Source: Caulobacter segnis
GTDB taxonomy: Bacteria; Pseudomonadota; Alphaproteobacteria; Caulobacterales; Caulobacteraceae
Reading direction: 5' to 3'
Length of the DNA stretch: 64,000 bases
Assembly (NCBI RefSeq): GCF_003243465.1
Contig: NZ_QFQZ01000002.1
Coordinates: 68,830-132,829, forward strand
Position 1 is the first letter of the stretch; each line of letters starts with the position of its first letter. Positions 24,574 to 31,789 of the stretch are shown here, in pieces. The notes under the pieces were generated by a model. The model did not search any database and was not told the origin of the DNA. It saw only the letters and a program-made list of their open reading frames with translations. The translations under genes were made by a program, and so were the position numbers.

Positions 24574-24870
24574 ATGACCGACACAGCTTCCGATTTCGTC
24601 GACGTTCCCCTGAAGAGGCCGCTGGTGCGCGGCGAGACGACTTACACCACGGTCCGCCTGCGCAAGCCGGGCGGCAGCGAACTGCACGGCCTATCGCTCG
24701 TGCCGCTGCTGCAGATGGACGTGAAGGACGTGCAGACCCTTCTGCCGCGTATCAGCAATCCTGTGGTCCACCGGGGTGACTTCGCCGGCGACAAGCCGGC
24801 GATCGACGTGGCGGACCTCGTGAAAATGGCCAGCGAGGTGGCGGGTTTTTTGCTCGGGACGGACAATTAG
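24574..24870 (+). CDS. E: Tail assembly chaperone (P2 gpE family)
   Basis: The 98-residue product is the short chaperone that coats the tape measure during tail assembly. It opens FVDVPLKRPLVRGETTYTTVRLRKPGGSELHGLSLVPLLQMDV, the gpE pattern. The 3' end carries a slippery TTTTTTG at 24846-24852, so a fraction of ribosomes should continue into the E' frame. The tape measure gene follows. Confidence 0.93.
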   Translation: MTDTASDFVDVPLKRPLVRGETTYTTVRLRKPGGSELHGLSLVPLLQMDVKDVQTLLPRISNPVVHRGDFAGDKPAIDVADLVKMASEVAGFLLGTDN

Positions 24871-25028
24871 TCGGTCTCCCTGAAAGCACCGACGAGGCGA
24901 TGGCCGACATCGTGGCGGTCTTCGGATGGCCGCCGGCCGGCGTCGTCGAGACGGTGCCCGAGATTGTCCGATGGCGATCGATGGCCATCGATCGCTGGCG
25001 CAAAATGAACGGCATCAAGGAAGACTGA
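24574..25028 (+). CDS. E': Tail assembly chaperone fusion E+E' made by -1 frameshift
   Basis: At TTTTTTG (24846-24852; zero-frame codons GGT TTT TTG) a -1 slip continues as GCT CGG GAC GGA CAA TTA and stays open to TGA at 25026-25028. The fusion would have about 151 residues: 93 from E plus 58. The extension contains ADIVAVFGWPPAGVVETVPEIVRWRSMAIDRW, clearly the E' domain of P2-type phages. P2 itself uses a T-TTT-TTG-type slippery site here, so both the site and its position agree. The ratio of the two products usually sets correct tail assembly. Confidence 0.9.
24846..24852 (+). promoter_or_regulatory. Programmed -1 frameshift slippery heptamer
   Basis: T TTT TTG in the E frame lies 18 nt before the E stop. 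The -1 frame remains open through the E' motif to 25028. Confidence 0.88.
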
Positions 25029-25029
25029 C

Positions 25030-27510
25030 GTGGCCGACCGCAGCATGCGCCTGGAGATCATCCTGGCTGGTGTCGAGCGCATCACCGCTCCCTTCAACAA
25101 GGCGGGCCAGGCCTCCAAGAATCTGACCAAGGACCTGAAGGCCGCCCGCGACCGCCTCTCGGACCTGGAAAAGACCCAGCGCAGTCTCACCGGCTTTCAG
25201 AAGCTCGAGCAGGACATTGTGGCCACCGGCGCGGAAATGAAGAAGGCGCGGGCTACCGCCGCCGCGCTCGAGCGCCAGTTTGACGAGACCGCCAAGCCGA
25301 CCAAGCGTCTCATGAACGAGACGGCGAAGGCCGCAGATGCCGTCGCCAAGCTCGAGGCCAAACAGCGCGAGCAGGTCACCCGCCTCGAGCAGGTCAAGGG
25401 AAAGCTGCAGGCGGCCGGGTTCGAGACTGGTGACATGGCCCGCGCCCAGGACAAGCTGCACGACCAGGTCCGGGAGGCCAACCGGGCTCTGGACGCCCAG
25501 AAGGGCAAGCTCGAGGAACTGGCCGAGCGCCAGGCCCGACACGCCAAGGCCAGCCGTATCATTGCGGCCGGCGGCGGTCGCGCCGGCAAGGCTCTGGCTG
25601 TCAGCGCCGTGGCCGGCGCTGGGGCTTTGGGCGTCGAGCGCGCGATCGAGGTTCCGGCGCGCCCGGCCATGAACTACGAGGACGCCCTGGCCGATATCAA
25701 CAAGGTGGTCGACTTCAAGAACCACCAGGAGGCCGACGCGTTCGGCCGTCGCTTGCTGGACACCAGCACCGACATGCCCGGTATGCAGGCCGAGGAGCTC
25801 GCCACGATCGCGGCCGCTGCCGGTCGTTCTCAAATCGCCAAGACCGAACTGATCACGTTCACCGAGGACGCGGCGAAGATGGGCGTCGCCTTCGACGTCG
25901 CAGCCGAAGACGCCGGCTCGATGATGGCGACCTGGCGCACGGCGTTCGACCTGACACAGCCCAAGGTCCGTGAGCTCGCCGACCAGATCAACGCGCTCAC
26001 CAACAGGTTCGGCGGCAGTGCCGGCAATGTGTCGTCGATAGTCACCCGGATCGGCGTGCTGGGCGAAGTCGCCGGCGTCAGCGCCGCCCAGACGGCCGCC
26101 ATGGGCGCGATGCTCGATAAGCTCGGGATCCAGGAGGAGATAAGCGCGACCGGGATCAAGAACCTGCTGCTCACCCTTACTAAGGGGACGGCGGCAACCA
26201 AGGATCAACAGGCCGCCTTCAAGGCGCTCGGTCTCAACGCCGAGCAGGTCTCAAAGGACATGCAGAAGAACGCCGGCGCGACCATCGAGTCCGTCCTGGA
26301 GCGCATCGGCAAGCTGCCCAAGGACAAGCAGGCCGGGTTGCTGACCGACCTCTTCGGCTCGGAATCGGTGGCGGCGATCGCTCCGATGCTGACCCAGCTC
26401 GATCAGTTGAAGGCGCGGCTGCAGCTGGTCGGCGACGCGACCGCCTACACGGGGTCGATGAACAAGGAATACCTGGCGCGGATCGCGACGACGTCGGGCG
26501 CGGTCGGCTTGGCGAATAACGGCCTGCAGGCGATCAACATCGAGATGGGGCAGAAGCTACTGCCGATCATCACGGCCGGCGCGACCAAGGTGGCGGCGAT
26601 CGCCAAGAACTTCCGCGCCTGGACCCATGAGCACCCCAAATTGGCCCAGCTGCTGGCCAAGGGCGCCGTGGTGGTCGGCGTTTTCGTCGCCGCTGTCGCC
26701 GCCATCGCCCTGGTCGTCGCGCCGATCCTGGCTTTCCTTGCCGCCCTGGGCGGGGCCGCCGCAGCGCTCGGCGTGACAGTCGGCGCCCTCGCGAGCACGA
26801 TCGCGGCGGTCGTCGCCATCATTGGGGTCGGTATCGTCGCCGTCATCGGCTTGGTGAAGGGCTGGCACCAGCTCGTTCCGATCGTGGGAGCCGTCTGGGC
26901 GGGCGTCGTCCAGCACTTTCGGGAGGCCGTCGCGTTCATCACCAAGCTGAGCGTGGTCTTTTACGAGGCCGGCAAGCACCTGATGTCGGGTCTCGTCCAG
27001 GGCATCGGCAGCGGGCTCGGCCAGGTGAAGGACACGATCTTCAACGCCGGCGGAAAGATCGTGGCCTGGTTCAAGGAAAAGCTCGGGATCCACTCTCCCT
27101 CTCGGGTCTTCGCGGGCCTGGGCGGCTTCGTCATGGCGGGCCTGGACAAGGGCCTCGAGGACGGCCAGGCCGCCCCCCTGGCCCGGGTGCGCGCGATCGC
27201 CGGAGGACTTGCCGACCATTTCAGCCGCGCCGCGCCGAGGCTGGCGCACGTCGCGGGCGCCGCCGCCTTGGTCGCCACCAGCGCCAGCGGCCAGGCCGCG
27301 GTCTCCGCTCCGCCGGCGGGCATGCGGCCCGGCGCCCAGGCCGCCGCCGGCGGCGCGCCGCCGATCGTCATCAACATCACCATCAACGCCGCGCCCGGGC
27401 AGGACGATTCGCAGCTGGCAAAGCTGGTCGGTGACCACGTCGCCGGCGCGGTCAACAAGGCCCTCGCGCCGACGCGCAGGAACGCCCAATACGAGGACGG
27501 CTGGGTCTGA
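25030..27510 (+). CDS. T: Tail tape measure protein (P2 gpT family)
   Basis: The 826-residue tape measure sets tail length. Residues 1-190 are long charged coiled-coil helices (KDLKAARDRLSDLEKTQRSLTGFQKLEQDI; EAKQREQVTRLEQVKGKLQAAG). The middle has the TP901-type tape-measure core (EELATIAAAAGRSQIAKTELITFTEDAAKMGVAFDV; GSAGNVSSIVTRIGVLGEVAGVS). Hydrophobic segments occur at about 540-625 (VVVGVFVAAVAAIALVVAPILAFLAALGGAAAALGV). The C-terminus has KLGIHSPSRVFAGLGGFVMAGLDKGL, conserved in many tape measures. GTG start, 1 nt after the E' stop. Confidence 0.95.
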   Translation: MADRSMRLEIILAGVERITAPFNKAGQASKNLTKDLKAARDRLSDLEKTQRSLTGFQKLEQDIVATGAEMKKARATAAALERQFDETAKPTKRLMNETAKAADAVAKLEAKQREQVTRLEQVKGKLQAAGFETGDMARAQDKLHDQVREANRALDAQKGKLEELAERQARHAKASRIIAAGGGRAGKALAVSAVAGAGALGVERAIEVPARPAMNYEDALADINKVVDFKNHQEADAFGRRLLDTSTDMPGMQAEELATIAAAAGRSQIAKTELITFTEDAAKMGVAFDVAAEDAGSMMATWRTAFDLTQPKVRELADQINALTNRFGGSAGNVSSIVTRIGVLGEVAGVSAAQTAAMGAMLDKLGIQEEISATGIKNLLLTLTKGTAATKDQQAAFKALGLNAEQVSKDMQKNAGATIESVLERIGKLPKDKQAGLLTDLFGSESVAAIAPMLTQLDQLKARLQLVGDATAYTGSMNKEYLARIATTSGAVGLANNGLQAINIEMGQKLLPIITAGATKVAAIAKNFRAWTHEHPKLAQLLAKGAVVVGVFVAAVAAIALVVAPILAFLAALGGAAAALGVTVGALASTIAAVVAIIGVGIVAVIGLVKGWHQLVPIVGAVWAGVVQHFREAVAFITKLSVVFYEAGKHLMSGLVQGIGSGLGQVKDTIFNAGGKIVAWFKEKLGIHSPSRVFAGLGGFVMAGLDKGLEDGQAAPLARVRAIAGGLADHFSRAAPRLAHVAGAAALVATSASGQAAVSAPPAGMRPGAQAAAGGAPPIVINITINAAPGQDDSQLAKLVGDHVAGAVNKALAPTRRNAQYEDGWV

Positions 27511-28016
27511 TGTCGAACATGTTCGCGCTGGGCGACTTCGTCTTCAGCCTCGAGACGATGCTGCCCCAGGAGCTCAACCGCCGCACCGATTGGCGCTACG
27601 CGCGCAACACGCGTCAGCAGGCCCGATCCGCCGCGCAATATCTTGGCCCGGGCGATGACCGGTTATCGCTCGCCGGCGACCTGGTGCCGACGCTGGCCGG
27701 CGACGCCTCCTCGCTCAACCGGCTCCGCACCCTGGCGGCCAGGGGCGAGGCGCAGCCGCTGGTCGGCGGGGATGGTACGGTGTTCGGGGCCTTCCTGATC
27801 GTCGGGCTCGACGAGCGGCGCGGCTATCTGCAGACCGACGGAACCGCCCTCCGTTATGACTTCATGCTCGACCTCGAGGCCGTCGACGACGCCGACGCAC
27901 TCGCCGGCCGGGTCGAGAAGAGCTACTTCGACGAAACGGTCGACGTGGACGACGCGGAAAAGGACGTCCTTTCCGAGGACGAGAAGGCTCTCCTGGCCGA
28001 AGGCGGGCTGGTCTGA
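27510..28016 (+). CDS. U: Tail protein U (P2 gpU family)
   Basis: The 168-residue tail-terminator/tail-tip protein has MFALGDFVFSLETMLPQELNRRTDWRYARNTRQQARSAAQYLGPGDDRLSLAGDLVPTLAG, the gpU pattern, and later GTVFGAFLIVGLDERRGYLQTDGTALRYDFMLDLEAV. It overlaps the T stop (TGATG) and the D start (TGATG). Confidence 0.95.
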   Translation: MSNMFALGDFVFSLETMLPQELNRRTDWRYARNTRQQARSAAQYLGPGDDRLSLAGDLVPTLAGDASSLNRLRTLAARGEAQPLVGGDGTVFGAFLIVGLDERRGYLQTDGTALRYDFMLDLEAVDDADALAGRVEKSYFDETVDVDDAEKDVLSEDEKALLAEGGLV

Positions 28017-28996
28017 TGGCGTTGCGCTCCCCCGCCTGCGCAGTGGTGGTCGACGGCAAGGACCTGAGCAGCGTCCTGGATCCGCGCTTCATGTCGCTGA
28101 CCCTGACCTCCCAGCGGGGCGACGAGGCCGACCAGTTGGACCTCGTCATCACAGACCATGACGACAAGCTGGCCATTCCCCCGGCCGGGGCGATCATCAC
28201 CCTGGCCCTGGGCTGGCGCGGCGAGCCGTTGCGGGGGATGGGTGCGTTCAAGGCCGACGAGATCGCCTGGGACGACGAACCGGCCAAGATCACCGTCCGC
28301 GCCCGGTCGGCCGACTTCACCGCCGACTTGCGGATACGGCGCGAGCGCAGCTGGCGAGACACCACGCTGGGCGACGTCGTCGGCCAGCTCGCCGCCGGCG
28401 CGGGCCTGACGACAAGGATCGCGCCGGATCTGGCGGCCCGGCCGATCAAGATCATCGCCCAGAGCCGCGAAAGCGACATCGCGTTCCTGCGCCGCCTGGG
28501 CCGCGACCACGACGCCGTCGCGACCATCAAGGCCGGGTCCATGATCTTCGGGCCCATCGGCGCGGGCCAGACCCCATCAGGCAAGCCGTTGCCCGAGATC
28601 ACCCTGACCCGGAAAGACGGAAAGGCGACCTGGAAGACGGCCAGCCGAGACAAGTACAAGGGCGTGACGGCCAGCTATCACGAAGGCGGCGCTGCCCGCC
28701 GGCACACGACGACGGCCGGCGAAAAGGACGGCTCGCGCCGCCTGAAGACCGTCTACGCCAGCAAGGCCGAGGCCGATCGCGCCGCGGCCGCCGAGTGGAC
28801 CCGCGTCCAGCGCGGCGCGGCCGAAATGACCTTCGCCCTGGTCGAGGGGCGCGCCGACATCCACCCCGAATGCAAGGTCCGCTTCGAGGGCTACAAGCGC
28901 CAGGTCAGCGATCCGACCTGGCTGGTGACCCAAGTGACCCACACGTTCGGCGACGGCGGCTTCACCACCTCTCTGCAACTGGAGAACGCGCCTTGA
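28016..28996 (+). CDS. D: Baseplate hub / late control protein (P2 gpD family)
   Basis: The 326-residue hub resembles T4 gp27 and Myoviridae phage late-control D. Features are the opening SPACAVVVDGKDLSSVLDPRFMSLTLTSQRGDEADQLDLVITD, GWRGEPLRGMGAFKADEI, the TLGDVVGQLAAGAGL segment and ESDIAFLRRLGRDHDAVATIKAGSMIF; the end is WLVTQVTHTFGDGGFTTSLQLE. It is the last structural gene of the V-D operon. Confidence 0.95.
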   Translation: MALRSPACAVVVDGKDLSSVLDPRFMSLTLTSQRGDEADQLDLVITDHDDKLAIPPAGAIITLALGWRGEPLRGMGAFKADEIAWDDEPAKITVRARSADFTADLRIRRERSWRDTTLGDVVGQLAAGAGLTTRIAPDLAARPIKIIAQSRESDIAFLRRLGRDHDAVATIKAGSMIFGPIGAGQTPSGKPLPEITLTRKDGKATWKTASRDKYKGVTASYHEGGAARRHTTTAGEKDGSRRLKTVYASKAEADRAAAAEWTRVQRGAAEMTFALVEGRADIHPECKVRFEGYKRQVSDPTWLVTQVTHTFGDGGFTTSLQLENAP

Positions 28997-29105
28997 ACCG
29001 CCACGCTGTTGAATCACGCAGGACGACCTCAGGAAGAGTTCGGCCGTATCTCTACCGTAACAAACGCGGTATGTTGGTCCACAACCTGTCGGGGGTTACC
29101 TGCCT

Positions 29106-29384
29106 ATGAGCCGAGCGATCTGCCCGCACTGCGACACCACGGCCAAAGTCTACGCGACCAAGCCGCAAACCAAGCTTGTTCGCGACATCTACTACGCCTG
29201 CGAAAACGTCGAGTGCCGCCACACCTTCTTGACCCGCTGCGAAGTCATCCAGACGATTTGCCCATCGATGAATCCGGCAAGGGACGTGGTGCTGCCCTTA
29301 AGCGCCAGGTTCCGCGCCTCGGCGCCGGCCGCCCCCCCGACGCCGGCGAACGACAGCGCGATCGAGGACCTGGCGGAGGCCTGA
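29106..29384 (+). CDS. ogr: Ogr/Delta-type late transcription activator
   Basis: The 92-residue zinc-binding activator turns on the late promoters. The cysteines Cys6, Cys9, Cys32 and Cys37 reproduce the C-x2-C-x22-C-x4-C spacing of P2 Ogr exactly. The C-terminal 30 residues are an Ala/Pro-rich tail. It lies directly downstream of D, as in P2. Its likely targets are the four dyads (WGGTTTGR-N13-AAACRA), which differ from P2's TGT-N12-ACA. A hairpin terminator follows. Confidence 0.93.
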   Translation: MSRAICPHCDTTAKVYATKPQTKLVRDIYYACENVECRHTFLTRCEVIQTICPSMNPARDVVLPLSARFRASAPAAPPTPANDSAIEDLAEA

Positions 29385-29400
29385 GAGCTTCGCCAGTCTA

Positions 29401-29441
29401 CCGCCCGGCTTCCCTCTCTTTGAAGCCGCCTCTCCGGGCGG
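29401..29441. terminator. Hairpin between ogr and hicB
   Basis: Arms CCGCCCGG (29401-29408) and CCGGGCGG (29434-29441) surround a 25-nt loop that contains a further CTTC/GAAG pairing. It lies between convergent transcripts. There is no clear U-run. Confidence 0.55.
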
Positions 29442-29471
29442 ACTTGCAGCGCTGCGATCCTGCAAATCTGC
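29440..29471. repeat. Octamer repeat cluster A (4 units)
   Basis: TGC recurs every 8 nt at 29445, 29453, 29461 and 29469. The units are GGACTTGC, AGCGCTGC, GATCCTGC and AAATCTGC. Three sister clusters lie at 30614, 31372 and 31473. Confidence 0.75.
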
Positions 29472-29501
29472 AAGGCGCGTCGCGCCAGTCGAGATCGAGG
29501 G

Positions 29502-29933
29502 CTACGCGGCGCTCACAGTGAGACCGACCTGATAGCCCAGAGCCGCGAAGGCCGCCTCCAGCTGCTCGTTCTTCGATTGGTGATCGAGATCGAACAGTCG
29601 ATCGACTTGCGGGCGATGCCAGCCTAGGCGGCGCGCCAGCTCCGCCCGGTTGATACCGGCCGCGATCAGGCAGCGATAAAGCCAGACCTTGGCCTCGACG
29701 TTGAGGGGGACCGCCACCGTTGCGCCACCGTCGCGGCGGGCGTGATCGCCCGGCGCCGGAACGTCCTCGCCGCCCGACATGCGCGCGGCGATGGCTTCGA
29801 GGATCGCCTCGACCGCCTGGGCCTTGGCGGCCGCCTCGCTCTCGCCGAATGTGGCCAGCTCTGGAAAGGCGGACGACGTGACCATGAACGTGTCGTTGTC
29901 GTCCGAGGTGAGGGTGATGGGATAGACCGCCAT
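29502..29933 (-). CDS. hicB: HicB antitoxin with C-terminal Xre-type HTH
   Basis: The 143-residue product starts at the ATG at 29933. The N-terminal HicB fold is MAVYPITLTSDDNDTFMVTSSAFPELATFGESEAAAKAQAVEAILEAI, with a 20-residue linker. A C-terminal HTH follows (about 100-140, GINRAELARRLGWHRPQVDRLFDLDHQSK). It neutralises HicA and should repress its own operon through the 34-bp dyad upstream of hicA. The start overlaps the hicA stop (TAATG). Confidence 0.9.
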   Translation of the reverse strand: MAVYPITLTSDDNDTFMVTSSAFPELATFGESEAAAKAQAVEAILEAIAARMSGGEDVPAPGDHARRDGGATVAVPLNVEAKVWLYRCLIAAGINRAELARRLGWHRPQVDRLFDLDHQSKNEQLEAAFAALGYQVGLTVSAA

Positions 29934-30118
29934 TAGAGGCCCAAATCCTTCTTGATCTTGTTGACGAGGCCCGTGCCCAGCTCCTTGCGCGCCCCGTGCA
30001 TCGGGAGTTGCGAGGTCCGGTCGCCCAGGCGGACGGTGAGGTGACCAGAGCCGCCCCGGTGCGTCTCGAAGGTGCAACCTTGCTTGGAGAGCCAGCGCTT
30101 GAGTTCGTTCGCGTTCAT
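29933..30118 (-). CDS. hicA: HicA mRNA-interferase toxin
   Basis: The 61-residue product MNANELKRWLSKQGCTFETHRGGSGHLTVRLGDRTSQLPMHG... has the HicA double-stranded-RNA-binding-like fold, with the catalytic His in GGSGHLTV (about residue 26). The end KELGTGLVNKIKKDLGL is the typical HicA C-terminus. HicA toxins cleave mRNA and arrest growth. The toxin gene precedes the antitoxin gene. Confidence 0.92.
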   Translation of the reverse strand: MNANELKRWLSKQGCTFETHRGGSGHLTVRLGDRTSQLPMHGARKELGTGLVNKIKKDLGL

Positions 30119-30131
30119 GGGTGTAACATAG

Positions 30132-30165
30132 TCAACACTTCTGTTGAAGTCAACAGAAGTGTTGA
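30132..30165. promoter_or_regulatory. Perfect 34-bp dyad operator of hicAB
   Basis: Two perfect 16-bp inverted arms (TCAACACTTCTGTTGA and TCAACAGAAGTGTTGA) flank a 2-bp centre, 14 bp before the hicA start. It is most likely the autoregulatory site bound by HicB's HTH. Confidence 0.85.
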
Positions 30166-30167
30166 GC

Positions 30168-30572
30168 TTATTTGCTCATACGCGCGGCTTTGATCTCGTC
30201 GTAGCTGAGGCCCGACGTCCTGGAGCGCCAGAGGTCCAGTTCGGTCTGGTTCGGCGGCGCGGCCATGGACACCCAGGTCCCGTGACGGGTTGCCCGCGCC
30301 AGATAGAACATGCGGCCATCACACAGGAACCGGTTGTCAGACACGACTGGGCAGGGCGGCGCCCGGCCCCACGGTATCGCCTCACGGCCCAGCGCCGCGA
30401 TGGCCACCGGAAGAGAGACACGAAGCACGATGCCGCAACGACGGCACCTCTGGCGAAGTGTCCACTCCGCTGCCTGGATCTCTGCGAACGTCATCGCCGC
30501 CAGGGGCGACGGCGGGCTTATGGCTCTGTCTGGATTGATCCCACCCATGCCGCGCCTGTAGCGCGCGGCCAC
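30168..30572 (-). CDS. Hypothetical protein with CxxC zinc-ribbon-like segment
   Basis: The 134-residue product may start at 30572 or at ATG 30494 (MTFAEIQAAEWTLRQRCRRCGIVL). The CRRC pair (about 43-46) and two later cysteines (PPCP, FLCDG) suggest a zinc-ribbon-like fold. The end TELDLWRSRTSGLSYDEIKAARMSK looks ordered. No family is recognised. It is transcribed toward the hicAB operator but ends 3 nt before it. The sequence looks genuine in composition and codon use. Confidence 0.65.
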   Translation of the reverse strand: MAARYRRGMGGINPDRAISPPSPLAAMTFAEIQAAEWTLRQRCRRCGIVLRVSLPVAIAALGREAIPWGRAPPCPVVSDNRFLCDGRMFYLARATRHGTWVSMAAPPNQTELDLWRSRTSGLSYDEIKAARMSK

Positions 30573-30613
30573 GATGAGAACAAATCACGAACAGTTTCGC
30601 CGAGGCTGGCTTC

Positions 30614-30661
30614 CATGTTGCAGACTTGCAGGCTTGCATTTTTGCGGTCTTGCGGTGCTGC
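30614..30661. repeat. Octamer repeat cluster B (6 units)
   Basis: TGC recurs at exact 8-nt steps from 30619 to 30661. The units are CATGTTGC, AGACTTGC, AGGCTTGC, ATTTTTGC, GGTCTTGC and GGTGCTGC. It lies just upstream of higBA. Confidence 0.8.
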
Positions 30662-30703
30662 ACGTCAGTTGTGGCGCGCCGCGCTACATTTCACTTGCAC
30701 CAC

Positions 30704-30720
30704 GTAGCGCATCGCGCTAC
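30704..30720. promoter_or_regulatory. Candidate higBA operator
   Basis: GTAGCGC-ATC-GCGCTAC is a perfect 7-bp dyad 23 bp before higB. A further GCGCTAC half-site lies at 30681-30687. It is the likely HigA binding site. Confidence 0.7.
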
Positions 30721-30743
30721 AAACAACCCGTCGAGAGGTTGTC

Positions 30744-31025
30744 ATGATCCAGAGCTGGAAAACCAAGGAAGCCAAGGCGGTGTTCGAGGGCAAGACCCCG
30801 AAGGGCTTTCCGGCCGACCTGGTCCGCCGGGCCCGCCGCCTCCTGGCCCAGCTGAACGCCGCCACCGAGGTCGAACAGCTCAAGTCGCCCCCGGGCAACC
30901 GCCTCCACCAGCTGACCGGCGACCAGGCGGGCCGCTGGTCCCTTTCGGTGAACGACCAGTTCCGGGTCACCTTCATCTGGGGTCCTCAGGGTCCCGAAGA
31001 GGTCTGGTTCGGCGACTACCACTAA
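30744..31025 (+). CDS. higB: HigB-type RelE-family toxin
   Basis: This 93-residue ribosome-dependent mRNA endonuclease of the HigB/RelE superfamily has FEGKTPKGFPADLVRRARRLLAQLNAATEVEQLKSPPGNRLHQLTGDQAGRWSLSVNDQFRVTFIWGPQGPEEVWFGDYH. The conserved PP-GNRLH-L-GD--G-WS--VN-Q-R--F motif is typical. The toxin gene comes first and the antitoxin follows 40 nt later, the usual reversed order of higBA. Confidence 0.95.
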   Translation: MIQSWKTKEAKAVFEGKTPKGFPADLVRRARRLLAQLNAATEVEQLKSPPGNRLHQLTGDQAGRWSLSVNDQFRVTFIWGPQGPEEVWFGDYH

Positions 31026-31065
31026 AGGCCTCGCCAGCCGCCATGCCCATACCGAGGAAAACCAC

Positions 31066-31383
31066 ATGTCCACCTTCCTGGAATACGACTTCGCATCCCC
31101 CCTCCCCCACCCCGGCGAGATCCTGCGGGAGGACTATATGGCGCCGCTCGGCCTCTCGGCCGGCGCGCTGGCCAAGCGCATGGGCCTGAAGGATCGCACC
31201 CGCATCGAGCGCCTGGCCCGCGAAATGCAGCCCGTGACCCCGGACACGGCCCTGCGCCTCGAGCGCGTGTTCGGCGCCAGCGCCCAGTACTGGATGAACC
31301 TGCAGGCGCAGCATGATCTGTCGCGCGAGGTCATCGCCCATCGCGACGAACTGGCGGCGATCGCCCGGGTTGACGCTGCATAG
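31066..31383 (+). CDS. higA: HigA-type Xre antitoxin
   Basis: The product has 105 residues. The HPGEILREDYMAPLGLSAGALAKRMGLKDRTRIERLAREMQPVTPDTALRLERVFGASAQYWMNLQAQHDL pattern is the standard HigA/VapI HTH antitoxin, including the closing QYWMNLQ-HDL motif. It neutralises HigB and represses the operon. Its last 12 nt run into octamer repeat cluster C. Confidence 0.95.
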   Translation: MSTFLEYDFASPLPHPGEILREDYMAPLGLSAGALAKRMGLKDRTRIERLAREMQPVTPDTALRLERVFGASAQYWMNLQAQHDLSREVIAHRDELAAIARVDAA

Positions 31384-31411
31384 CTGCGATCTTGCAGCTA
31401 TGCAGAATTGC
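31372..31411. repeat. Octamer repeat cluster C (5 units)
   Basis: TGC recurs at 31377, 31385, 31393, 31401 and 31409 with exact 8-nt spacing, and a degenerate sixth unit (CGCTCCGC) follows. It overlaps the 3' end of higA. Confidence 0.78.
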
Positions 31412-31472
31412 CGCTCCGCCCTGCCGCGTCGCCGCTCACGACAGCCGTAGTCGCCATGGCGTCGAAAGCCGC

Positions 31473-31504
31473 AATCTTGCATCCTTGCAATCCTGCAAGA
31501 TTGC
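31473..31504. repeat. Octamer repeat cluster D (4 units)
   Basis: The units are AATCTTGC, ATCCTTGC, AATCCTGC and AAGATTGC, with TGC at 8-nt steps. This is the least diverged cluster, with consensus AATCTTGC. Confidence 0.8.
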
Positions 31505-31789
31505 AAGCATAACCGCCTCGCTTCGGCCGATCAGCCTCCCCGGCGGTCGTCCAGGTGCCGCTGACGGAAACCGCTTGCTCTCTCCGGAGAGCATATTCGG
31601 CGGGGCCGCAGGCAGGGCCGCAGACATGCGAAAGCAGCGCCTCCGGGGCCACTGGATCGCTGCGGGTTGAAGCAGGGGGTCTGGGTTCTCGAACGGGCCT
31701 GGATAACTGGTCGACCGGCAGGTCGACGCCTTTCCTCTTCCTTCTGTAAAGACGTCAGTCAGGGATTCACGTCCCTGGGGGAAATCACG
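31505..31789. other. Intergenic stretch without recognised gene
   Basis: With 31384-31504 this makes a 406-nt gap between higA and the minus-strand gene ending at 31790. Beside repeat clusters C and D it holds only a weak 6-bp hairpin (CAGGGA / TCCCTG, 31760-31777) that may end the minus-strand transcript. No convincing coding frame is seen. Confidence 0.5.

Noticed and set aside
22311..24584. 757-codon minus-strand open frame under W-FI-FII
   Set aside because: Shadow of strongly conserved plus-strand tail genes; caused by high GC at third codon positions.
29440..31504. CRISPR array
   Set aside because: The repeats are 8 bp with no spacers of 25-40 bp and no cas genes are nearby.
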